Below are positions 45,411 to 57,539 of a stretch of DNA of 64,000 bases, one piece after another. This DNA is from Ehretia macrophylla (Eukaryota; Streptophyta; Magnoliopsida; Boraginales; Ehretiaceae), in contig CM075777.1 in NCBI GenBank assembly GCA_037974665.1, positions 11,369,001 through 11,433,000 on the forward strand, written 5' to 3'. Each line of letters opens with the position of its first letter. Within the stretch, counting starts at the first letter, position 1. Under the pieces are notes generated by a model that worked only from the letters and a program-made list of their open reading frames with translations, was not told the origin of the DNA and ran no database searches. Position numbers and translations under genes: made by a program.

Positions 45411-46662
45411 TCATCTTCTTGTTTGTCTATATTGTTTTCTAGCCAATGCTTCAAGCATTTTTGGAAATTGTAATTTTTGAAGCACAAAAAAACAAATGGG
45501 TTGTTTTCTTGCATTTTTGTTCTTTTGTTTATTCATCTTATATATTGTCTATACAACATATATTCTAGTATCGTTTTCTTACATATTATATATTCTCTAT
45601 ACACATGACTCTTGCATTTATGTTTTCTTGTATTTTTTCTTTCTTTCTTTCTTTTTGTGTGTTGTTTTTTGTTTCCTTTTCTTTTTTATTTTTTTTAAAT
45701 CATATGCTTCCATATTTATTTGGTGATTACATATGGTAGTTTAGATTTGACATTTAATACTTTCTAACTATGGTTGGAAAGTTAGTTTAACAAAACTAAT
45801 ATGGTTCGTAGATAAGATTGAGTGACACATAACATTAATCCGGAGAAGTATTGTATAAAATTGTAGAAAATAGAATTGTAGAGGAGTCAAGTCCGAATCG
45901 GACTCTGATATGGTTAAATAAAGAAGGAAAAAATTTAAGCAAATATTAATTAAGAAAGAGAAAAACCAAAAAAAAAAAAAAAACAAGAAAGAGAAACTAA
46001 AATATCATTTAGTTGACATTACACGTAAGACTCCATATAAGAGGCGATAAAAAGGTGATGTAAAAAGAGATGATATATAGCATTACTCTTTGTTCTATGT
46101 TAAAGGTGAATACTATCTCACTTAATAAACTTATTTTGCTATGTCTCTATTATATTGCTAGTGGTGGAGTCTCCCTTGCCAACGGACCCCACAATCTTAA
46201 GATTTGGAAACAAGCCAAAAGGAAAACAAAAGAACGTCAAATACTCAATTCAATCCCCGTAAACAGCTTAGACACATTTTACAAGAACGACTATAACGTT
46301 TTCTAGGAAACTCTAATTGATACACCGTTTAGAGCACTAGAAGCTAGACTCATAGAGTTTTCCAACTATATATAGCTCATCAGCTAATTCCTTCCCAATC
46401 GCTATAGTTTTAATTTTTGAAGTTGGCCCACAATTGATTCGTAACTTTGTAATTTTTCAAATTTATCTAAATAAAGTTTGGAGTTGAACTTACTTGATTG
46501 GGCTTACATATCTAGAAGTTCCGGGATCACTTGTAATATGTTCCAAAGTACATATTACCTCAATTACGTTGAAACACGATATAACAATTATCGTTAATTA
46601 ATCATTCTTTAATAATTTAATAATTTATTTTTAACTCTCATTTTGTTGGGGGTATTATAGCC
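45411..46662. other. Gene-free AT-rich stretch
   Basis: No supported gene. It holds T-rich low-complexity DNA (45490-45720) and a repeat fragment at 45735-45860 that matches one arm of the long-inverted-repeat element at 60621-61412. Unclassified DNA follows to 46662. Short open frames are low-complexity or lack recognisable motifs. Confidence 0.6.
45735..45860 (+). repeat. Fragment of a long-inverted-repeat element
   Basis: The series tttaatactttctaactatgg, ggaaagttag and aatatggttcgtagata parallels 61298-61390 (tttaatactttcaaattatgg, gaaaggctaa, aatatagttcataga). It is a second, partial copy of the same family. Confidence 0.6.
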
Positions 46663-46890
46663 ACGATCCGTGCCATGCATGTTTCTTGGATACCTAAATC
46701 TCCATGATGCTTATATGTGTTTTGACTCTCAAAATAATAAGTCTCTGAAAGCTTACTCCATGTTGCTCATGTTTCCACCATCAACCACATTGAGGATGCT
46801 CTCACTAAGCTCCTGCCAAAGTCCAGAATTATCTTTCTCAAGTCAAAGATGAATGTTGCTGATGGCATCACCCTCGTGCGGGGATATTAA
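46663..46890 (+). pseudogene. Copia pol remnant with RT deleted
   Basis: The first part reads PCMFLGYLNLHDAYMCFDSQ, the integrase C-terminal segment of copia. After a frame change it reads EDALTKLLPKSRIIFLKSKM, then NVADGITLVRGY, the RNase H end of copia pol. So the RT and most of RNase H are gone. It differs from D's integrase end and is a separate copia relic. Confidence 0.65.
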
Positions 46891-46930
46891 GAAAGAGTCC
46901 TCTTCACCTGATACTCTTAACAACTTTGTA

Positions 46931-47129
46931 AATGGATAAAATTGTACTGTAAATCCTATACTTTAGGGGATAACAGTTTTATGTATGAGCTAGCATGTTT
47001 AGTTTTGTATTTTCTTATCCTTATCATTTTTCTTATAATTCTGTTGTATCAAGTTGTATTTAAGTACTACTGATGAATTAATGCAATTGAGCCTTTATTA
47101 CACTCTAATTATTTTCCTCTACAACATCC
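46931..47129 (+). repeat. Possible short copia LTR downstream of the pol remnant
   Basis: It lies just after the copia pol end, begins tgtaaatcctat and ends ctctacaaca, and contains gaattaatgcaattgagcc as in many copia LTR ends. The partner LTR and target duplication are not visible, so it is tentative. Confidence 0.35.
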
Positions 47130-47969
47130 TTCTACCTTTCTTTTCAGTATTATGTAGAGAATAGAACAACATAAACTTATTTACCCTAAATTGGCATCTT
47201 CTTAACTTTTTCTTCTCTCATTTACGTGATAATTACTTGTTGAATACTTAGCCTCTAAGTTTGAAAATATTTACTACATATATTCAATTCCAGTGGAAAT
47301 TCGGTACTAATGCTGACATTATCTCACTCCTCTTTTCTCCTAACAGTTTTACTTGTTGGCATGTATCTTGAGATGAAAAGGTCGTTGTTTATCGCATATC
47401 AGTTAAAGACAATTGTGGAAGGTTAGAATTGAATGTAATTTACTTGTATTTCTTTAGTTTATTAAATTTTTGGACATTCAACAGTTTAGCATTGTAAACC
47501 ATATATCGCATATATAAAGGATAAATGGCACTAATTGCCCTTTAATTATAAGGCCTTTGAAAATTTGGTCCCTCACATTTCATAATGAACCATTTAGTGA
47601 CTAGAGTGTCTTAATTGAGACGATGTGAGTCCACCATGCTTTTTTCATCCAAAAACTTACCATTAGGGCAAACTTAAAAATTACCGGTGAGGAATAAAGT
47701 TCCTTTGAAATTTAAGAGTAGTTTAATAGTGGATTACTTTCTCTAACAGTTGAGAGATTAGGATCCGAATATCATGGAGTGGGGGCAGGTGAGGGCAAGG
47801 GTAAAAAAAGGGAAAAAAAAACTCCATTCTTCTATTCTGCAACCCCCAAATCCCCCAATCCCAACCCCCTTTATTCTTCTATCGTATAATGTTCAATTTA
47901 TGATTTAGTATTTTTCTGATCATTCGCTGTTCAACATTTTACATCTCTTTATAAGCAATTTAAATGTAG
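47130..47969. other. Non-coding stretch upstream of the MYB relic
   Basis: No gene is visible. 47525-47760 contains phrases (ggcactaattgccctttaa, ggtccctcacatttc) typical of small dispersed plant repeats. MYB exons 1 and 2, expected upstream of the relic, are not found here. The last bases (tttaaatgtag) look like an intron end. Confidence 0.5.
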
Positions 47970-48258
47970 GTGGTCAAAAGTTGCTAAGCACCTATCAGGA
48001 CGAACAGACAACGAGATTAAAGACTTTTGGAGGATAGGATCCAAACGCACATCAAACAAGCACAAAATTTCAGTGGATGAAGTTCTAAGCAATGTTATTA
48101 ACAAGCACACTCAAGGCCAAATGCCCAATGTTATTGCGGATGTTGTTGAAACTTATTCTCCTCCATCCGGTTCTGAAAAAATGGAGACTTCCCAAGGGCA
48201 TTTCCGGAATATCTCTCGTCCATGCAGTTTCTTGATACGACTAAATATAAATACATAA
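47970..48258 (+). pseudogene. Orphan exon 3 of an R2R3-MYB transcription factor gene
   Basis: After an acceptor-like taaatgtag/g, the frame reads WSKVAKHLSGRTDNEIKDFW, the second half of a MYB R3 repeat. The usual form is WSKIA-HLPGRTDNEIKN-WR, so P has become S and N has become D. The junction falls where plant R2R3-MYB genes have their second intron, inside the codon before W. The frame stays open for 95 codons to TAA at 48256, with a C-terminal tail I do not recognise. R2R3-MYBs bind DNA and control secondary metabolism, cell fate or stress genes. Without R2 and the first half of R3 this cannot bind DNA normally. It is probably a captured or left-over exon. Confidence 0.75.
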
Positions 48259-48682
48259 AGGGTATCCAAATTGTTTGAATTGGTCCTAGTTTCCTAGATT
48301 AGTCTAAAAATGACATAAATGGGATTTTTTTTAATAAAATAAAAAGAAAAGGAAAAGACAATAGCCCTCTTTAATTGTATGTTTTAATTTAAAAGAGCAA
48401 GGTTTTTTCTTTCTTTCTTTTTTTCCGTCAAAATAGCAAGGTCTTATTCAAGGAGGAGGAAAGACAAATAAAGGGATCATATCTTTTAAGTTTTACCCCT
48501 ATAAATATGGGTTTTTTTATGTGCATATACAGTTCAAGTGACTTGACGATCCATTTTGGGCCCAAAAATTTGTGGTGTACTAATTCTCCATTAGAATTGA
48601 TTAAGGACTAAATGGTTCATTTTAAATATGGATAACCAAATTGTTGATCACCTTATATAGTTGAAGGACGTATGACGATTTA
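48259..48682. other. Non-coding stretch
   Basis: No gene. AT-rich DNA with small-repeat phrases (ttaaggactaaatggttcattt at 48600). It ends at the target duplication attta of the next LTR. Confidence 0.55.
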
Positions 48683-50868
48683 TGTCACGCCTCCAAAAGT
48701 TTTTCAAGAAATTTTGAAAACGAGATCGCCGCGAACTTAAGAAGATAAATCTTTCTAAGCCCGCAAAACTCGAAAAGAAAACAAAAAAATTTAAATAATC
48801 TAAAGACCATAAGAAAGGCACAAGTCTTAGAGCATCTAATCCAAAAGACCAAACTCAAATGGTTTAGAATCTCCAAATACAATTAAAGCATAATTTTCAC
48901 ACTACATAACTCAATAGCAAAAATCCAAACAAATGTGAAAGGAACTAAAATGAAGTAACTCTTAAATCAAACGATATCTAAGTAGTCTAAAGGTATGAAA
49001 AGATCCAGCATCACAAAAGGTCCTCTAGCCCCAAAGTCCCAGTGTATCTACTTCTTATATCTACGAAAACATAATTTCAAAGAAAATGAACGACAAAGTG
49101 TGATAAAAATCCCAATAAGTAGTGTCACGCCCAAAAATAACATGAGAATAATCTTTTATCCAAATAATTATCTTTTGCGCAACTCATAATGCTTATAAAT
49201 GAAACAATGATGCGTATATAAGAAGTAAAAACTTGGTTTTGAAAGGTTTTAATAAAACACAACAAAGTGCTGAAAAATCATTTACCGAGAATATGCAGAT
49301 GAATCATCACTTATCGAAAATACAATAAAAATACTTACTTATGGAAGTTGCAAGGTACAAACCATTATTATCAAAATATACAAAGAACGAAATGACCCAA
49401 GATATTTCATACCAATAGTAAGTCAAAATTCAACGAGATAAGTATCCGAGGCTACAATCGTGGTAACACAGATCAAAGACAAGGAGTGGTTCGTTGTCGC
49501 ACATACTACGAAAAGCAAGCGAGAGTCCCAACAAAACAATAGTGCACTACCTAAAGAGTGGTGTACGATCCCCACCACCGAGGGTCAAACAAAGAACAAA
49601 GACACAGCCTCAAAGTGTATGGCATATGCGTCCAAAGAATTTTACCCTCAATCATGCAATTAAGTATGAAAATATTTTTAATGAACCATTCACAAACTTT
49701 TAATGCACAAAAACCTTAAGTCTCATATTTTAATTAATCTTTTACATAGAAAACAACGTAAGATATTTGTACTCTTTTTCATACTATTAAAGATAGTTAA
49801 AATAATAACTCAAGAAAATATTTAAATCTTTTTTTAGAACAATTAATAAAATATCCAAAATACATGTTGGTTAGTCACGGTTAAAACATTTATTAAAACA
49901 ACAAAATAGTAAGGAAAACACCTAATCACAATAGAATACTAAGTAGTAATAAAGGAATAATACTAAGTATTAATAAAAGAAAATCTAGTCATTTTTTTTA
50001 AACACTTAGTTAAGGAAAACGGAAGACGTAATGAAATGCAAGCTTTTAGAACTGTGACTAACAATGGCGAAAATCACTTTTCTAAAATTACCATCACTAT
50101 TGGTATCACAACTTATAGAGACTATATATTGGATGTATATAAATTTCCTCTTTTTTTTACTAGAACAAACTAAATCATATACATTCAATGAAAATAAAAT
50201 AGAATAATCTGATCACTAAAGAAAAAAATGCGAAAGTTTCTATGTTCACAAATTAATTTCATAGTTCTTAAACCAATATATATATGCATCAAAGATATAA
50301 GACTAAAGTACTATAAACAAAACAGTTTATAATTTAGCACATAAATCAACAATTTTATTAACCTTTGCAATTGATGCAACATAAATGGATAACACAATGC
50401 TCATACTATAAAAATAAAGTATATGTATCTATGTATTTTACAAAACTCATTGGGGTATTACAAAAAAAAATGAGTGTTCCTACTTACCTCAATCCCAACG
50501 TAACTATTCAAGACTTTAATGATCTCATTTTTCAAAACTCTCACTACGATATCAATAATCCTCAACACATGCAAAGGTTCTACTTATAAATGATACCGCA
50601 TTAGTTCTCCAACAAAGAGTCCATTTTTTTTTCTTTCCAAAATTCTAAGCGATGAAACTAACGTGAAGTAATTACTGTGGAATCCTATTGGAATTTTAGT
50701 GCTAGAGAGAAAAGAGTGTTTGGCTTCCTTAAGCAACGAACAACTTAATCTGTAACAGTTATTTTGATCCCAAAAATATCTCCCATATCTTAGACAATAA
50801 AATTTAAATACCAAATATGGCCCACAAAAATAGCCTTAAACCCCCTTGGCGTATGGTGGGTTGTTACA
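48683..50868 (-). mobile_element. Solo LTR (Gypsy-like), 2,186 bp
   Basis: On minus it starts TGTAACAACCCACC at 50868 and ends GGAGGCGTGACA at 48683. The 5-bp flanks attta (48678-48682 and 50869-50873) match perfectly. No primer site, polypurine tract or coding region accompanies it, so it is a solo LTR left by recombination between two LTRs. The tgtcacgccc at 49123 is internal. A less AT-rich island lies at 49450-49640. Confidence 0.8.
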
Positions 50869-51159
50869 ATTTATGAATTTACCCAAAATGTAAATGAACG
50901 TCTTTCTTTTATTCTCAATGTGCAAAAGTTACAAATGATGCTTGGTTACAAAAATTGAGAATAAAAAGCCTAGATAAGTACATGTCAACTTTCATAGCAT
51001 TGCAAATAGCTCTATTCAAAGGGCTACTTCTATATTTTTTACCATTATATATAGCGTTCCTCATGTAAAAATGAATTCTGTCAAAAATAGTTTTTCAATG
51101 AGTATTATTTTTCTGTTTCTTTCCCTCCATATAGGATAAGTAATACCACATAACACTAT

Positions 51160-51556
51160 GGTAGCGATTGGTACATTGGAATGAATTTGGACATGAATAG
51201 AATGGGATAAGGAATGAAATAAAACTGTGAATGAAATGAATTTGGGAATAACAATAACATGTTTGGTATGCTCTAAAATTAAAGAGTAGCAATAGGAATG
51301 CCTTGAATAATATGACAAGATTGTCATTTTATTATAGTATTAAAAATAAGAATAAACACGTATATAATCGTAAACAACATAAATATAATAAATAGTATTG
51401 ATAATAATAACAACAACAACAACAACAACAACAACAAATAATATAACAATAATAATAATATTATTATAATAAAAAGTAAAAATAATAATAACAATAAATA
51501 AAAAGAAATTAATAATAAAAATATATAATAATAATATCGATTAAAACAATAATTTA

Positions 51557-51590
<34 letters not shown>

Positions 51591-51617
51591 TCAATATAAT
51601 AATAAATATTATTATTA

Positions 51618-51655
<38 letters not shown>

Positions 51656-52253
51656 TAAATTATTGTTTTAATCGATATTATTATTATATATTTTTATTGT
51701 TATTATTATTATTACTAGTATTATTATTATAATTTTAATCAATTTTATTATTTATTATTTTATTTTTATTTATTTATTTATTATTTTTTTTACTTTTACT
51801 TTTATTTTTTATTTTATTATTATTATTATTTTAATCAATATTATTATTTTATATTTTTATTATTAATGTATTTTTATTTTATTATTATCATTATTATTAT
51901 TATTTTTACTTTTATTTTTATAATAATAATAATAATAATAATAATTATTATTATTATTATTATTGTTATTATTATTATTATTATATATTTTTTAATTATT
52001 ATTATTATTGTAAATCAAACTATATATAAAAGTTATGTTATATGGGGGTATGGTAGTCAAGTTTATTCTCAAATATATAGGAATCGGTTAATCTCATGTA
52101 TTTGCTCTGGAATGGTTATTCCCATGTACGCGGGAATGGGATTACCTTGTGAATGAAATTCTCAAGTTCATTCCTTCATACAAGCATGAGAATCGAAAAG
52201 AGTTGGGAATGTTATTTCATTCCTAATCTCATTCTAGTGTGTCAATTGCTACC
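51160..52253. mobile_element. Terminal-inverted-repeat element with a long AT palindrome
   Basis: The left end ggtagcgattggtacattgg (51160) and the reverse complement of the right end (ending caattgctacc at 52253) match at about 20 of the first 25 bases, and further matches (ggaatgaaat) follow. Inside are trinucleotide runs (AAC, AAT, ATT) forming a large palindrome. Flanks tat and taa only weakly suggest a 3-bp duplication. There is no transposase; the isoleucine-rich open frames are microsatellite translations. It is probably a non-autonomous DNA transposon. Confidence 0.65.
51513..51698. repeat. 186-bp AT-rich palindrome
   Basis: The unique core atcgattaaaacaataattt at 51536 is answered by its exact reverse complement ending at 51676. 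The pairing extends through (AAT)n and (ATT)n arms to 51513 and 51698, centred near 51605. It would form a long hairpin or cruciform. Confidence 0.85.
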
Positions 52254-53317
52254 TAAGATATATAGTCATACCCAACTGCGGTACCTTAGTGGCCTTAGAT
52301 TGTTTCAGTTCCTTTTTCAAAATTTTCCTAATGAAACTATATTCGAAGTATAAGTGATCTCTTAATTTCGTGCAATGGTGGTAGAATGTAAAATTGCAGT
52401 CCTACTAGATTCCTCATGTAATAAGTCTTTCTCTTTGTTGGGAGCCTATCTAGGTTGAGTTGGACAACTCCACTTTCCTCCCAATGTGGCCTTTAAGGAT
52501 TCCAAAGGGAAGGGGATGCCATCTACCTTGCAAGATGAACGTTTCCTTTCATTTCTTATCTTATGCATTATGAAATTCTAGCAATTAATTTTTCTTTTCT
52601 TCGAGGCCACCCAAAGTGGCTCTTTGAGTATTTGGTAGTTTAGAATCGCAAATTCTAAATCTTGAATAAGAAATTGAGTAAAATCCAAGATTTGCAAGTC
52701 TTGGATCTTTTATTTTTCAAAAAAGTTCTTCCAAACAAAAATAATTGGATTTACAAATGAATTTTATAAAATTTTATAGAATTAATTTATTTCAAATAGT
52801 ATGTAATATTCCAAAATGAAAGTAACATTTGATAGGATTAGAGGGTGTTAAAATATACATTTATCCTCTATCGAAAACTTATAAAAACCATGATCACCTT
52901 ATAAAATTCTAAACTTCTAATTTTAGCACCAATTGGTTTTAAAGTTTCTTGCCATAATTCTTAATAGGGAGGTCAGGGGATGGGCTTGGGGAGTCCCCTA
53001 ACTGAATGAAGGGCTAACAGACAAGTTCCTTAAGTTGAGGTGAAAGACATCTGTTGAGCTGGCTGAGATGGTGCATGATTTCCCTGAAGAGGCTCCACGG
53101 GAGTGTCTCTTTTGAACTGTGGTCCAGCCAGCCTCAGGATCTTTTCTTGGTTGATTGGTGGGTGAAGTTATAAGATTGAGATTGAAATTGGTGTGTACAA
53201 TTATTTGTTTTCGTGGGACATCAATTTGTAATGAACGATAAGGGCGAGTGTTCCAGTATCACAATTATTTGATTACATTAATTAACATACGTATACGAAG
53301 AGTACGATGATTAGATC
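52254..53317. other. Gene-free stretch with a small GC-richer island
   Basis: No supported gene. 52640-52750 has a short inverted pair (atccaaga and tcttggat) in MITE-like context. 52970-53160 is distinctly less AT-rich and reads partly like coding (KTSVELAEMVHDFPEEAPRE) but has three or more stops. I cannot name a source protein. Confidence 0.5.
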
Positions 53318-54940
53318 TTTTTTTTTTTTTTTTGCTTAATCAGTAAGAGATCATTTCATTTCAACAAAACATGTGGCAAAGCCATTTACAGATGTGTCCA
53401 ACTTTACAAAAACAAAAAAACTCTTGAAACTCAACTCATAAGCTCATTTAAGTTCCACAATCTACAAAGTTCCCCATTGTTTCTATTGTTCGTAACCTTC
53501 TTGGTAGTAAGCATCTTGTAACATACTTCATTTTCAATCTTCCTCATTACTTGTTCCTCGGTGGCAAACTCATTTTTGAAAATTTTTGCATTCCTTTTAT
53601 TCCATAAGAAATAGATGCAGGCCATGAAACTCAGTTTGAGAAGCTCAGATTGTAAAGTTTTCCTTTGCGCCATTCTGGTACACCCAAGTAGCACATTTTC
53701 CTTGGATACCCATAACTTTGATCTTAACTTTCTTCATGCAATTCTTCCAAATTCCTCTACTGAATGGGCACTCAAAGAACAAATGTACTCGAGTCTCAAT
53801 CATCATGTGGCAAAAGTTACAAAGGCTATCAACTTGGATTCCCCAACCAATCAATCGCACTTTTGTTGTAAGGCAATCTCGAATTGCAAGCCAAGAACAG
53901 AAACTGTGCTTGGGGATATAAATCCCCTTCCAGAGGAGTCAGTACCAAATCACCTTGGTATACTTTGTGCGAACCTCCTCCCATACTTCAGTTGTAACAC
54001 ACTCATCATTCTTGCCAATTTTCCAACGAATGGAGTCAGGTACATTAGTATCAATAGCTAAGTCATTTGCTAGATAACTCAAACTCCTTGGCCAGTACTA
54101 CTCATTCCCACGGATCACGTCATTGACTTTGCATTGTAAACCAAGTCGAGAAGCTATGATATGCTCAATATCCACCAAGTTGATAAGTTTCCCCTGTGGA
54201 TGCCAAGTATCACACCAAAGGAAAGTGTTTCGACCATTCCCCACAACACGCTCAATGTATTTACTCGTTTCATCCCTAAGTTTAAGGATTTTCCTCCATG
54301 TCCAAGAACAATCAGCAGGTATATCAACACTCCAAATACAATTATCCTTAAGTAGAACTTTATAAACCCATTTGCTCCAAAGGGAGTTTGTGTCCGAATA
54401 CATATGCCAGAACTGCGTAAGCATCGCCACTCTATTTTGCTTATCAAGATGTTTAATACCCAGTCCACCTTCATCTTAAGGTTTGCAGATATCCAACCAT
54501 GACACTTTAGCCCTATGGGACACCTCCTGGCTACTACCCCAAAGGAAAGCTGACAACTATTTTTGAACCATTTTAACAACCCCTTTCGGCAAGATAAACA
54601 CACTACCACAAAAATTGAACATACTGATCAACACATTCTTAACAAGTTGAAGCCTCCCTACATAAGACGACCACTTACTCGTCCAATGTTGGGTTTTGTT
54701 TGTGATTTTGTTACAGAGACTATTTCGGACTGTAGCATTCATTCTACCAGTTGTAAGCGGAATTCCCAAATATTTAACAAGAAGATTACCTTCCATTACA
54801 TTCAGAAAGTGGCAAATTTGAGCTTTGAGAGGTGGGGGACAACCACTGAAGAAAATAGAACTTTTATCTTGGCTAATCAACATGCCTAACATACATGAGA
54901 ATAGATCAAGACCTTTGTTGTTTTTTCCTTTCACGTCTTG
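53318..54940 (-). mobile_element. 5'-truncated L1-type LINE
   Basis: A 16-base T run at 53318-53333 is the minus-strand poly(A) tail. Upstream on minus are the reverse-transcriptase C-terminal half (54934-54557: KSSIFFSG, LVKYLGIPL, LQLVKNVL), a connecting region in shifted frames (54609-54098), and a C-terminal zinc-ribbon-like domain with C-x2-C, H and C (CNFCHMMIETRVHLFFECPF, 53860-53645), ending with SFMACIYFLWNKRNAKIF at 53694-53431. The endonuclease and RT start are absent: 5' truncation during target-primed insertion is usual for LINEs. Several frameshifts and stops make it inactive. No clear target duplication was found. Confidence 0.85.
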
Positions 54941-55071
54941 TCTTTTCCCTGATTATCCTTTGATTCCTAGCAGGACAAAGGTTGCCTCAAGACTCAATTT
55001 TTTTCTTAGTATTTTTGTCTAATGGTATATTTCTCGCTATAAATATGAGAAATTGTGAGATCAATTCTTAT

Positions 55072-55512
55072 CAAGGCTGGCCCAAGCTAAGAGCGGTTTG
55101 GGTAAGGCTCCCTTAGCCCAGGGACCCCAATTTAAAAAAAATTATTTTTTTTTAAAGATAAAGGTCTATCCTAGACTAGTGTCCTTTAATTGGGACTAAG
55201 AAGGCCTTAGAGTCTCAAGGCTTGCTTATTAAATGAGCAGACATTAATCAATAAATTGGTTAGGACTCTAAGGCCCCATTGGCCTCAATTAAAAGAATTT
55301 TTTATTTTATTTTTTAATAATTAGTTGGGACTCTATCTTTTGGTTAACTTATAATATTATAATATTTTATAATTCTAATTTTGTTATTTTTTTTATTTAT
55401 AGTGATTATTTTAATAAAAAAATTTAGAGTTTTTTATTAAGAAAAAACTTAATTATTAAGGGCCCCATTTAAATAATTGTCTAACATCTCCAAATTGTTT
55501 GAGACGCCTCTG
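55072..55512. mobile_element. hAT-type MITE, 441 bp
   Basis: The ends caaggctggccc (left) and the complement of gacgcctctg (right) form imperfect short inverted repeats. Flanks attcttat (55064-55071) and attctcat (55513-55520) match at 7 of 8 bases, the hAT-type duplication length. The interior (ccttagcccagggacccc, then ggccccatt) resembles the ends of plant hAT elements with TTF-type transposases. No coding capacity. Confidence 0.65.
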
Positions 55513-55861
55513 ATTCTCATTGATTACAATTGTACGACTTAATCCTCCCCTAAATCAAAATAAAAAAAACTAAAACTCCTGATAATTCATGCCAAAGTTT
55601 AACGTACTGTAGAGAGCCCTTAGGGGAAAATGGATAGGCTAGCTAGAACCTATAAAAGAACTTTAGAAAATACTATATATCTTTTCGAATTTGCTTCATA
55701 TAATATTGGATGCACTTCAATATTTTCACACTACTGAAATATATATATATATTCCAGCTAGAATTTATTTCTTAATTGGATCTTATGTGATTTCATTTAG
55801 CAAGTATCACATGTAAATTGGATTCACTTGTTTAAAGAAATATACGGTTTGCAATTTGTTC

Positions 55862-55893
<32 letters not shown>

Positions 55894-56123
55894 GTGTGTG
55901 TATATGTATATAGACGCATGACATTTGCTTGCTCAGTGGGCTTTCTTCGTCAATTTACTAGACTTAAATTTGTCCAGTTCACCTATACCTCTAGATTTCT
56001 AATAGAGTCGTTGTCACACTCACATATAGGATAGTGACCAATTTAGCGATGGTGATGACTTTTCTGAACCAGAAGACTTTCCATTATCCTAATAACTAGA
56101 ACCCAAAAACTGCATCCCGTTGG
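55513..56123. other. Non-coding DNA upstream of the P450 pseudogene
   Basis: No gene. A (TA)n/(TG)n microsatellite lies at 55861-55912. The rest is AT-rich and may hold the original promoter of the P450 gene. Confidence 0.6.
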
Positions 56124-56134
56124 TCTATATAAAG
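56124..56134 (+). promoter_or_regulatory. TATA box of the CYP82-like pseudogene
   Basis: tctatataaag lies about 65-75 bases upstream of the ATG at 56199, a normal distance for a plant core promoter. The core promoter sequence is therefore still recognisable though the gene is dead. Confidence 0.6.
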
Positions 56135-56770
56135 ACCCAATTTTTGCAAATGAAGCATCCACTTTTTTATAAAAAAAAACCTAAGTGCAAAACAACCCAT
56201 GCATTTCTTCCCCATAGATATTATCAGCACTGCCATAGTTGGAGTCTTTGTTCTTTTGCTTATGTTCAACTACATATCATGGAGGTCTAGAAGAAGTGGT
56301 AAAAAAACATGTACCACCTGAAGCGGGTGGGGCATGGCCTGTAATTGGTCACCCCCATCTCCTAGGGGAGACTCAACTTCCTCACATAACGTTAGGATCA
56401 TTAGCTGATCAATATGGAGCAATTTTTATCATACGACTCGGGGTCCATAGAGCCTTGGTGGTGAGCAGCTCAGAACTAGCTAAGGAAATATTCACAACAC
56501 ATGAACATATTACATTATCTCCTCCAAGGTATAAAGCAGCCAAATGTTTGGCCCACAACTATACATGCCAATTTTGCCTTTGCCTCTTATGGTCCATATT
56601 GGCGTGAGCTACGCAAGATAATTTCGCTCGAACCCTCTTGAGTTGCTCAAACATGTAAGAATCTCCGAAACTAACACCGTCATAAAAGAGCTCTATAACC
56701 TTTGGAATGAGAAGAAAAATGTATCATCAGGCCGTGTTTTGGTGGATATAAAAAAATGGTTCGGGGATTT

Positions 56771-57394
56771 TGTTGGGAATATCGGCTATTCCTCGGTCTG
56801 AATTCCACAGGATCGTGTACGGAAATTTGTGAAAACATTGAAAAAGATATACAATAATTTTAACGTGATTCACCCAAAATTGACTACATTTACGGAGTAA
56901 TTCACTAATTATTACACAAGGATTACAACGGTTTGATTTTTACACAGCTAAAATCTAATCCTCTCACAATATAACTTTTGAATGGATAAAGTTATAAATC
57001 CTCACCAAGACTCGATTTTCTAGCAAAATACGAAAAACTCTCTTTCACAAAATTGAATTACTCACTCTCACATATGTTTTCTATTCAATTTCTGCTTGTC
57101 CAAATTGACTCACACACATTCTAGTATCTCTTTTAATCTGTAGCTCATAGCTCTGTAATTCTAAATTACATTGCTACTAAACTAATTTTTTTCTTCACCG
57201 TAACCCCCTATTTATAACTGAAATAGAAGGGAGGGGTACAAGGTTTCAACAAGGAAACCGTGTATAAGACATTTTCCTTTCATATGGTCAGAGTGTGCAA
57301 CTGAATTCACACTCTGACATTCTTCTTCCCTTTTTTTATTTTCAAACTTTTCGATTGTGGGTTCCACCACTAATTGGTGGGGAACCCACCAACA
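56771..57394 (+). mobile_element. Solo copia LTR in the P450 pseudogene, 624 bp
   Basis: TGTTGGGAATAT at the left and CACCAACA at the right, with perfect 5-bp duplications gattt (56766-56770 and 57395-57399). Its removal rejoins the P450 frame exactly. Strand is uncertain because no interior remains; TG...CA reads both ways. Confidence 0.85.
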
Positions 57395-57539
57395 GATTTA
57401 ACAATAAACGTGATTTTAAGAATGGTTGTTGGAAAAAGATACTTCGGCGGCATTGTTAACAGTGATGAGAAAGAAGCTAGGTGGTGTCGAAAAGTGATGA
57501 AGGATTTTTTACACCTCATGGGGTGTTCGTGGTGGGTGA

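Noticed and set aside
49123-50868. Alternative solo LTR starting at tgtcacgccc 49123
   Set aside because: Its flank does not match the right flank, whereas the start at 48683 gives a perfect attta duplication.
51866-52010. Isoleucine/phenylalanine-rich open frame
   Set aside because: It is the translation of ATT/TTA microsatellite, not a protein gene.
56766-57399. Shared target sequence gattt for element C and the P450 solo LTR as evidence of one family's site preference
   Set aside because: The two LTRs are unrelated in sequence (TGTTAGAG versus TGTTGGGA) and a 5-bp AT-rich match is easily coincidental.
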